Shown here: positions 6,520 to 11,900 of the stretch, piece after piece
Position numbering within the stretch: position 1 is the stretch's first letter
Layout: each line of letters opens with the position of its first letter
Position numbers and translations under genes: made by a program
Source: Bryobacterales bacterium
GTDB lineage: Bacteria; Acidobacteriota; Terriglobia; Bryobacterales; Bryobacteraceae
NCBI GenBank assembly: GCA_003132905.1
Contig: PKZC01000348.1
Location: forward strand, 20,718-32,617
Reading direction: 5' to 3'
DNA: 11,900 nucleotides
Notes under the pieces: generated by a model
The model's input: the letters and a program-made list of their open reading frames with translations, nothing else
The model's database searches: none
What the model was told of the DNA's origin: nothing

Positions 6520-8682
6520 ATGGCTCTTGCTGCGGGCACTCGCTTGGGACCTTATGAAATCCTCGCGCCCATCGGGGCGGGCGGCATGGGTGAGGTGTAC
6601 CGGGCTACCGACACCCGGCTGAGCCGTACCGTCGCCATCAAGGTTCTGAAAGGCCCGCATAGCGACCGCTTCGAACAAGAGGCGCGCGCCATCGCGGCTC
6701 TGAACCATGCGCATATTTGCACGCTGCACGACATCGGCCCGGATTATCTGGTGATGGAATATGTCGACGGCGCGACGCTGAGCGGTCCGCTGCCGGTGGA
6801 AGAAGCTTTGCGGCTGGCGTTACAGATGGCGGCCGCGCTCGAAGCGGCGCACGCCAAAGGAATAACGCATCGGGATCTGAAGCCGGCTAATATTCTGGTG
6901 ACCAAGGAAGGCGTGAAGCTGCTCGATTTTGGGCTGGCGAAGATTTCGGAGGCGAAGGATGCATCGGTCACTCAAACGCTAGGTGCCCAGACCCTGGCCG
7001 GTACGATTCTCGGAACCGCCGCTTATATGTCACCGGAACAAGCCGAGGGCAAGCTGGCCGACGCGCGCTCGGATGTTTTTTCGTTCGGGGCGGTGCTGTA
7101 CGAGATGCTCTGCGGACGTCGGGCGTTCGAAGGCGAGAGCGCGATCTCGACTATGGCGGCGGTATTGCGCGAAGAGCCGCGCCGGTTGGATGGGCCGCCG
7201 GCACTGGAGCGCGTGGTGATGCGATGCCTCGAAAAGCAAGCGGCGCGCCGCTTTCAAACCATGGCCGAATTGCGGGAAGCCTTGCGACAGGTAAGCGCCA
7301 AGCCGGCAGAGAAGCAGCCTTCGATTGCGGTGCTTCCTTTCGCCAACTTGAGCGCCGACAAAGAGAACGAATACTTCAGCGACGGACTGGCCGAAGAGAT
7401 CCTGAATCTGCTCGCCAAAATTCCGGGACTGAAAGTGATTGCCCGCACTTCCTCTTTCGCGTTCCGTGGCACGGAGCAGGACATCACCAAGATCGCCGAG
7501 GCGCTGCGAGTGCAGAACATCCTGGAGGGCAGCGTGCGCCGAGCCGGGAACCGCATCCGGGTGACTGCGCAGCTGATCCATGCCGCCGATGGCACCCATC
7601 TATGGTCGGAGCGCTATGACCGCGAGTTGGCGGATGTGTTCGCGGTGCAGGATGAGATTTCGGCGGCCATCGCGCAAGAGCTCCAGCTCAAGCTGTCGCC
7701 GCAGGCTGCCGCGAAGCCGCGCTACACCCCCAAACTTCCCGCGTATGAAGCCCTCCTGAAGGCAAAGCATTTCCACTGGAAGGTAACAGCGGAGTCGATG
7801 GACCAGGCCAAGGTTTTCTACGAGCAGGCCATCGCGCTCGATCCGCAATTCGCATTGGCCCAGGCCGTCTACGCCGACTATCTTTTTGGCCGGACCACCG
7901 TGGGTATGACGCCCATGCGCGAGGCCGCACCAGTCGCCCGCGCGCTCGCACAAAGAGCGCTGGAACTGGACCCTTCGCTTCCGGAAGGGCACAATGTCCT
8001 GGGTGTTCTCGCCGCAGCCTATGACTACGACTGGGAGGAGGCCGGGCGCCGGTTCACCCTGGCGACGGCTGACGACTCCGCTTCGCCACACTGTCACTTC
8101 ACCTGCGGGCTGTTTTACCTTTTAGGATCGGGCCGCCGGAAGGAAGCTGCGGAACAACTGGAACGAGCCGTTCAGGGAGACCCGCTCCAGCTTACAATAC
8201 GGACCTTCATGGCGGTCTGCCTGGGGGCGGATGGCCGCTATGCGGAGGCTGAGGACCATTTCCGTCAGGCCAGGGATCTGGATCCACACTTCGTCTGGGC
8301 CCACTACTACCTCGCTGAGCTCTACGCGGCGCGCCAAATGTTTGTAGAAGCTCTTCCTTTCGCTGAAAGGGCGCATTCTTTAGGGCCTTGGTCCTTGCCG
8401 TGCGTCGGCCTCTACGGGGGGCTGTTGGTTCGCCTGGGCGAGCAAGATCGGGGAAGAGAGATAATCCAGAAGCTGGGCGCCGGCGAGATGTACGGAGCGT
8501 CGGCAGGCTTGGCGATCTACCACATCTGCCGCGGCGAAATCGATCTAGCCGCGGACTGGTTCGAGAAGGCCATCGAAGAACGATTCCCCCTCGTCCCTCA
8601 GTTTCTGCAAAACGCGATCGGGGAACCCCTGCGCGCCAGCCCGCGCTGGCCGAAATTAGCGGCCATGATGAATCTGGTTTGA
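6520..8682 (+). CDS. Hanks-type serine/threonine protein kinase with TolB-like and TPR regions
   Basis: A 720-residue protein. The kinase domain (about 10-260) has every catalytic element: glycine loop IGAGGMGEVYRA (18-29), VAIK lysine 41, helix-C Glu54, HRDLKPAN (117-124, Asp119, Asn124), DFG (136-138) and SPE (171-173). The activation loop (about 139-168) has several Thr residues open to autophosphorylation. A TolB/FlgO-like domain (about 267-390) starts at PSIAVLPFANLSADKENEYFSDGLAEEI and includes ILEGSVRRAGNRIRVTAQLI. TPR-like repeats fill 405-690, for example QAKVFYEQAIALDPQFALA (429-447) and YAEAEDHFRQARDLDPHFVWA (574-594). No membrane segment is seen, so unlike PASTA kinases it is probably cytoplasmic and the C-terminal part acts as sensor or scaffold. 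The target is unknown. The ribosome binding site is weak, and it may be read with the DHH gene 42 bases upstream. Confidence 0.93.
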   Translation: MALAAGTRLGPYEILAPIGAGGMGEVYRATDTRLSRTVAIKVLKGPHSDRFEQEARAIAALNHAHICTLHDIGPDYLVMEYVDGATLSGPLPVEEALRLALQMAAALEAAHAKGITHRDLKPANILVTKEGVKLLDFGLAKISEAKDASVTQTLGAQTLAGTILGTAAYMSPEQAEGKLADARSDVFSFGAVLYEMLCGRRAFEGESAISTMAAVLREEPRRLDGPPALERVVMRCLEKQAARRFQTMAELREALRQVSAKPAEKQPSIAVLPFANLSADKENEYFSDGLAEEILNLLAKIPGLKVIARTSSFAFRGTEQDITKIAEALRVQNILEGSVRRAGNRIRVTAQLIHAADGTHLWSERYDRELADVFAVQDEISAAIAQELQLKLSPQAAAKPRYTPKLPAYEALLKAKHFHWKVTAESMDQAKVFYEQAIALDPQFALAQAVYADYLFGRTTVGMTPMREAAPVARALAQRALELDPSLPEGHNVLGVLAAAYDYDWEEAGRRFTLATADDSASPHCHFTCGLFYLLGSGRRKEAAEQLERAVQGDPLQLTIRTFMAVCLGADGRYAEAEDHFRQARDLDPHFVWAHYYLAELYAARQMFVEALPFAERAHSLGPWSLPCVGLYGGLLVRLGEQDRGREIIQKLGAGEMYGASAGLAIYHICRGEIDLAADWFEKAIEERFPLVPQFLQNAIGEPLRASPRWPKLAAMMNLV

Positions 8683-8693
8683 GCGCTACGCTC
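8681..8693. terminator. Possible bidirectional hairpin between convergent stops
   Basis: GAGCG (8681-8685) pairs perfectly with CGCTC (8689-8693) around the loop CTA. The stem starts inside the kinase stop TGA, and the loop is the stop codon of the convergent SnoaL-like gene. No T-run flanks it, so termination strength is doubtful. Confidence 0.3.
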
Positions 8694-9096
8694 CGGCGCG
8701 GCGGGTGACCACGTCCTTAAACTGGGCCGTGTCGGTGTACTGCTGAAAGCTAGCGACCTTGCCGTCCTTAAAGCGGAACACGTGCACGAACTGAGCGTTC
8801 ACTTTCGTCCCGGTGCCTTTGTAGACGCCGCCGTAACGGCCCAGGGCGACCACGGTATCGCCACCATCGACGATCTCCTGCGGAACGGCCGAAAAACCAT
8901 CCCACTCGCCTCCCAGCCGCGCAAACAGGCCGGACATCAACTTATCGACGCCGATGTACGGGCTTTGGTCCGCGTAAACGAAGTTGTCGGCTTCTTGCCA
9001 CACCACCTGCGGATCGAGGGTTCCGATGATGAAGGGAATGTCTCCACGTCCCATCGCGGCATAGAATGCTTCTACGGTCTTGCTGTTCTGTCCCAT
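8686..9096 (-). CDS. SnoaL-like/NTF2-like family protein
   Basis: A 136-residue single-domain protein of the NTF2-like (SnoaL, ketosteroid isomerase-related) cone fold. Family features are the start SKTVEAFYAAMGRGDI (5-20), LDPQVVWQEADN (27-38), a central VDGGDTVVALGRYGGVYKGTG (76-96) and the closing strand pair VHVFRFKDGKVASFQQYTDTAQF (104-126). Such proteins are either small enzymes (isomerases, hydrolases, cyclases) or ligand-binding modules, and the sequence does not say which. No signal peptide is present, so it is cytoplasmic. The first ATG fits the family's usual N-terminus, but no ribosome binding site is close; a GGAG lies 15 bases away. The leader carries two copies of an 11-base repeat. 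The gene is convergent with the kinase gene and divergent from the TPR gene at 9291. Confidence 0.87.
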   Translation of the reverse strand: MGQNSKTVEAFYAAMGRGDIPFIIGTLDPQVVWQEADNFVYADQSPYIGVDKLMSGLFARLGGEWDGFSAVPQEIVDGGDTVVALGRYGGVYKGTGTKVNAQFVHVFRFKDGKVASFQQYTDTAQFKDVVTRRAGA

Positions 9097-9097
9097 T

Positions 9098-9127
9098 TTC
9101 TGTGCAGTCGCTCCAATTCTGTGCAGT
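9098..9127 (-). repeat. Two perfect 11-base direct repeats in the SnoaL-like gene leader
   Basis: TTCTGTGCAGT occurs at 9098-9108 and 9117-9127, a period of 19 bases (ACTGCACAGAA on the coding strand). Both copies lie between the predicted transcription start (about 9134) and the ATG, where a Shine-Dalgarno site would be expected. The far copy extends to GCACAGAATTG, which recurs in the leader of the divergent gene (9278-9288). Confidence 0.7.
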
Positions 9128-9140
9128 GGCTTCCAAGGGG

Positions 9141-9170
9141 ATTATGTCACAGAGCGAGGAAAACGGTCCA
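9141..9170 (-). promoter_or_regulatory. Candidate promoter of the SnoaL-like gene
   Basis: On the minus strand, TGGACC (9170-9165) is followed after 18 bases by CATAAT (9146-9141), a 5 of 6 match to the -10 box, preceded by TGA, which gives an extended -10. The -35 box sits within the perfect inverted repeat CGGTC-CAGGT-GACCG (9164-9178), a possible operator. The start would be near 9134. Confidence 0.45.
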
Positions 9171-9250
9171 GGTGACCGGATGGATACGCCTTAGCGGCTG
9201 AACGGACAAACCTTACAGGTCAATTGCCGATGCCGTTTCTAGCACTTGAA

Positions 9251-9259
9251 TGCTATACT
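9251..9259 (+). promoter_or_regulatory. Extended -10 promoter of the TPR gene
   Basis: TGCTATACT is a good extended -10 element (TGn then TATACT, 5 of 6). No convincing -35 lies 16-18 bases upstream, as is usual for extended -10 promoters. Transcription would begin near 9266, leaving a leader of about 25 bases before ATG 9291. Confidence 0.5.
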
Positions 9260-9277
9260 CGGTTTTCAAAAGAGTCC

Positions 9278-9288
9278 GCACAGAATTG
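9278..9288 (+). repeat. Leader copy of the shared GCACAGAATTG element
   Basis: GCACAGAATTG ends 2 bases before ATG 9291. The same 11 bases occur in opposite orientation at 9114-9124 in the leader of the divergent gene. The leader has no clear Shine-Dalgarno site; the nearest purine run, AAAAGAG, is about 16 bases from the ATG. Confidence 0.6.
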
Positions 9289-9290
9289 TA

Positions 9291-10886
9291 ATGCTGCATA
9301 GTCTTCGCTACATCCTCCCGCTGGTGGTGCTCCTTGTTTTCGGCGGTTGGGTATATAGCGACGAGCTCCCCAAGCCTGACTTGGGGGTTGCGATTAAGAA
9401 TCTGCAAACCACGCTTTCCGAACTGCAAAGCGAGATCAAAGACCTGCAGTCATCGGTGAAAGAGCTGGCGCGCGACGCCAAGGAAACCAAGTCGAGGGAA
9501 GGGAAGGCGGACAAGCCTGCGCGGGCGGCACAACCCGCTGGGGCGTCGGTAGCGGAGTCTGGCCCAGGCAATGCCCTGTCGGCTTTACAGCGTGCCCAGG
9601 ACGCCTATGAGCGCGGTCGGCGTTCGGAAGACCTGAAGGCCTACGGTTCAGCCGTCGAGTCTTTCACCGAGGCCATCGATCTGGACCCGAAGAACGATTC
9701 GGCGTTCTTGCATCGAGGATACGCGCACTTCTATCTGGGCGATTTCAGCATGGCCATTTCCGATATTGGACGTTCCATTGCCATCCAGCCCAATAACTCG
9801 AGGGCTTATGCGGTGCGGGCCTCCGCGCTGGCTTCGAGCGGCCGAACCAAAGAAGCTATCGACGACGTAACGCAGGCCATGCAGCGCGATCCGCGCAACG
9901 CGGAAAACTTTCTGATGCGCGCGAGCTATCAACAGCAGGCCGGCCAGGCGCAACTGGCGCTGGAAGACTACGGTCGTGCCATCCAATTAGCGCCGGAATC
10001 GGCCAAAGCGTACCTGGGCCGCGCCGCGATTCTACGTACGCATGGGCAGCTTACGCAATCGCTCACCGATTGCAACAAGGCCATCCAGCTGAATCCCGCC
10101 GATAGCGCGGCTTATGTTTGCCGGGCGCAGTTTTATCTGGCTACGGGAGCGCCGCAACCGGCGCTCGAAGATATCAATCGCGCCATGCTGATTGGCCAGA
10201 ATCCGGCGGAAGCCGCGACGTTGTTGAGCGCTGCTCAGAAAATGGTGGACGTCAAGCCGGTGGCGTCGCCGCCGCAGCCCCCGCCCGTTGTGGTGGCGGA
10301 AGCCCGTCCAGCGCCAGTGACTCCTCAGGCCACGCCTCCGGTAGCGCCGCCGCTCGCTCCAGCTCCCGTAACAGCGCCCCCGAGGCCCTCCTCACCGCCT
10401 GCGTCGACCCCTGTTGAGAACCTGCCCCACTTGCCGTTCGCGGCACCGCATCCGGTCGTCAGTCCACCGGTCGCTCCGCCGCAGTTGGCGCAGAATGGGC
10501 GCAGTGTCAAGCCGCCACAGGTTTTATCGCCGCCCTCGGGGCCGCGAACATCGCGCGATGCCAACCGCTATTACCGGCAAGGTCGTTATTTGTCGGAACA
10601 GGAGAATTTCGAGGAGGCGGTCCAGGCTTTCGATCAAGCGCTTCAAATCGATCCAACGCATGCTCTGGCGCTCAATGGCCGGGGCTATGCGCAATTGCGT
10701 CTGCGCAACTACAAGGGCGCCATCGACGATTGCACCCAGGCGATCCGGTTGAATCCGAGCTATGCGAATGCGTATCTCAATCGATCCGTGGCGAAGAAGG
10801 CGGCCGGCGATGTGGCGGGATCACGCGAAGACCTGCACCGCGCAACGGAACTGGAAAGCGTCGCGCAAAACACCATATCGAAGTAG
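9291..10886 (+). CDS. Membrane-anchored coiled-coil TPR protein with a proline-rich linker
   Basis: A 531-residue protein. The N-terminus MLHSLRYILPLVVLLVFGGWVYS (1-23) is a signal anchor or uncleaved signal. Residues 34-68 (IKNLQTTLSELQSEIKDLQSSVKEL) have coiled-coil heptads. TPR-like repeats run at about 100-315, for example AVESFTEAIDLDPKNDSAFLHRGYAHFYLGDF (121-152) and QLALEDYGRAIQLAPESAKAYLGRA (221-245). A strongly Pro/Ala/Val-rich linker of about 100 residues (320-420) leads to two or three further TPRs (425-515). The layout recalls envelope scaffolds such as CpoB (short helix, coiled coil, TPR), but the linker and second TPR block are extra. ATG 9291 is chosen because it begins the anchor and follows the promoter at 9251-9259; an in-frame TTG at 9246 lies upstream of that promoter's predicted start. 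The gene converges on the HAD gene with 5 bases between stops. Confidence 0.85.
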   Translation: MLHSLRYILPLVVLLVFGGWVYSDELPKPDLGVAIKNLQTTLSELQSEIKDLQSSVKELARDAKETKSREGKADKPARAAQPAGASVAESGPGNALSALQRAQDAYERGRRSEDLKAYGSAVESFTEAIDLDPKNDSAFLHRGYAHFYLGDFSMAISDIGRSIAIQPNNSRAYAVRASALASSGRTKEAIDDVTQAMQRDPRNAENFLMRASYQQQAGQAQLALEDYGRAIQLAPESAKAYLGRAAILRTHGQLTQSLTDCNKAIQLNPADSAAYVCRAQFYLATGAPQPALEDINRAMLIGQNPAEAATLLSAAQKMVDVKPVASPPQPPPVVVAEARPAPVTPQATPPVAPPLAPAPVTAPPRPSSPPASTPVENLPHLPFAAPHPVVSPPVAPPQLAQNGRSVKPPQVLSPPSGPRTSRDANRYYRQGRYLSEQENFEEAVQAFDQALQIDPTHALALNGRGYAQLRLRNYKGAIDDCTQAIRLNPSYANAYLNRSVAKKAAGDVAGSREDLHRATELESVAQNTISK

Positions 10887-10891
10887 TCCGG

Positions 10892-11590
10892 CTACGATGT
10901 TGCGGCTTGCGACTTCTGAAGAGCATCACAGATGCTCAAGAACGCATCGTGCAGATCCGACCCTTGATAGTGGTACCGAGCCAGCGTTCTTAGCGTCGAG
11001 TCGCCGTTAATCGAAACGGTGTGCTCCAACTCTTTGAAGAGTAAATAGTCGGACATGGAGTCGCCAAATGCGACGCATTGCTTCAGCTCAAAACCGAGCT
11101 GATTGCACCACCGCTCGACGATAGTCGCCTTGTCCTTGGGATTGAGAATGTTTTCCCGCTTTACTTCTTCACTGGAGCTCCTCGGGAATTGAGAGGCTCC
11201 TATCAAATCAAACCCGTAGTCGTAGAACAAATTCGCATAGAAATCGGGAGACATGGTGATCAGACAAGATTTTCCTCCGCCTCTGCGGATAAGATCTGTG
11301 ACGGTTCTTATGTTTGCGAGCTTCGGGGTGGCGTCAAACGCCGTTCGGATCGCTTGTTCGTCAACCATGCCCCACAACGCGCCGATATTCTGGGCGAAAC
11401 AAAAGGCGTCGATTTCACCAGTCGCGAACCGGTATTCCAATGCATGCAACTGATGGAGCGTGCCTGAGACTTTGGCAATTTCGATGCACGCCGTCGTCTG
11501 GATGAGCAAGGTTCCATCCATGTCAAAGACGAAGAGACGGTTCGCCAGTACGGACAGAAGCCCGTCGTCAAAAGTAGCGGATGCTTTCAT
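10892..11590 (-). CDS. HAD-superfamily phosphatase (phosphoserine phosphatase-like)
   Basis: A 232-residue soluble enzyme of the haloacid dehalogenase superfamily, which removes phosphate through an aspartyl-phosphate intermediate. Motif I is VFDMDGTLL (21-29, nucleophile Asp23 and acid/base Asp25). Motif II is CLITMS (109-114, Ser114). Motif III is probably Lys154 in NPKDKATIVERW. Motif IV is FGDSMSD (175-181, Asp177 and Asp181). The helical insert between motifs I and II (about 30-100) is the C1 cap of the phosphoserine phosphatase-like group; the substrate is not determined. The ATG at 11590 lies 13 bases after the gyrA stop, so it is probably read from the gyrA transcript. A longer in-frame start at 11656 would overlap gyrA by 53 bases and adds an unlikely tail. 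By hand count 10981-11460 is about 52% G+C, against about 62% in the adjacent gyrA end, which hints at later acquisition. Confidence 0.85.
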   Translation of the reverse strand: MKASATFDDGLLSVLANRLFVFDMDGTLLIQTTACIEIAKVSGTLHQLHALEYRFATGEIDAFCFAQNIGALWGMVDEQAIRTAFDATPKLANIRTVTDLIRRGGGKSCLITMSPDFYANLFYDYGFDLIGASQFPRSSSEEVKRENILNPKDKATIVERWCNQLGFELKQCVAFGDSMSDYLLFKELEHTVSINGDSTLRTLARYHYQGSDLHDAFLSICDALQKSQAATS

Positions 11591-11603
11591 GGCATCGAGC
11601 GAA

Positions 11604-11900
11604 TTACTGCAGCGGCAGGTCGTTCTGGCCGTCGCCGCCTTCGGTTTCGCCTTCACCCGGAATCACGGTGGGGATCACCGACGCCGCGGCCACCTGATCG
11701 CCGCCTTCCATGCGCACCAGCCGGACCCCCTGCGTGGACCGGCCAGCTTGCCGGATCTCACCCGATTCCAGGCGAATGATCTTGCCGTCGCGCGTAATGA
11801 TCATCAGGTCGGTATCTTCCTTGACGGAAAGAATCGCCACCACCTTGCCGATCCTGGGCGCGAGCTTCATGTTGATGACGCCCTTGCCGCCGCGCGCCGT
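11604..11900 (-). CDS. gyrA: DNA gyrase subunit A, C-terminal end (5' part beyond window)
   Basis: The last 98 codons of GyrA, the breakage-reunion subunit of DNA gyrase. The visible residues belong to the C-terminal DNA-wrapping beta-pinwheel: TARGGKGVINMKL, then GKVVAILSVKEDTDLMIITRDGKIIRLESGEIRQAGRSTQGVRLVRM, which has the repeating blade pattern (LMIITRDGKIIR) and GRSTQGVR typical of GyrA. After the last blade a short acidic tail (GEGETEGGDGQNDL) ends the protein, as is common in GyrA. ParC is less likely because blade motifs of this regularity and the acidic tail point to gyrase. The HAD gene follows 13 bases after the stop and may be co-transcribed. Confidence 0.9.
   Translation of the reverse strand, partial: TARGGKGVINMKLAPRIGKVVAILSVKEDTDLMIITRDGKIIRLESGEIRQAGRSTQGVRLVRMEGGDQVAAASVIPTVIPGEGETEGGDGQNDLPLQ

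Noticed and set aside
9246..9290. TTG start at 9246 for the TPR protein (adds 15 residues)
   Set aside because: It lies upstream of the expected transcription start of the extended -10 promoter and adds a sequence without signal-peptide character. ATG 9291 begins the hydrophobic anchor.
10260..10560. GC-rich repetitive stretch that might be a DNA repeat or a frame-shifted region
   Set aside because: It is simply the coding sequence of the Pro/Ala-rich linker. The reading frame is continuous from the first TPR block into the second.
10892..11656. Longer start for the HAD protein at 11656 (adds 22 residues)
   Set aside because: It would overlap the gyrA coding end by 53 bases, and the added residues look like an out-of-frame reading of the gyrA tail. 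The HAD fold begins naturally after the Met at 11590.

Overview
The window looks like a piece of chromosome from an Acidobacteriota species, most likely of the Solibacter/Bryobacter type. Three things support this. One exported protein ends in the domain catalogued as the Solibacter uncharacterized C-terminal domain. A Hanks-type kinase is fused to a TolB-like domain and TPRs, an architecture abundant in that phylum. G+C is about 60% in the stretches I counted by hand. I see no CRISPR array, insertion sequence, tRNA, rRNA, phage gene or recognisable defence system. The gene content is mostly ordinary, and the less usual signals lie in the short regulatory gaps.

Left part (1-2995): a Tat-exported dienelactone hydrolase-family protein (minus strand, cut by the window edge) is divergent from a small lipoprotein gene, with only 35 bases between them. 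A 228-base gap with a strong hairpin and short direct repeats follows. Then comes a 565-residue secreted beta-sandwich protein (BACON-like repeats plus the Solibacter C-terminal domain).

Middle (2992-8682), all plus strand: the secreted-protein gene overlaps by ATGA with an AlaX-L-type alanyl-tRNA editing protein. Next are an exported helical-repeat (TPR-like) protein, a DHH/DHHA1 phosphoesterase, and a 720-residue serine/threonine kinase with TolB-like and TPR regions. The spacings (-4, 95, 94 and 42 bases) allow partial co-transcription, but there is no single functional theme. The AlaX-L protein and the phosphoesterase both carry DHHA1-type C-terminal domains.

Right part (8683-11900): a SnoaL/NTF2-like gene (minus) converges on the kinase gene with 3 bases between stops. 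It is divergent from a membrane-anchored coiled-coil/TPR protein gene. The gap between these two holds two face-to-face extended -10 promoters and an 11-base element repeated in both leaders. The TPR gene converges, 5 bases apart, on a HAD phosphatase gene. That gene sits 13 bases behind the end of gyrA (minus, cut by the window edge) and is clearly lower in G+C than its neighbours, so it may be a late insertion.

All identifications rest on reading motifs by eye; no database search was run.
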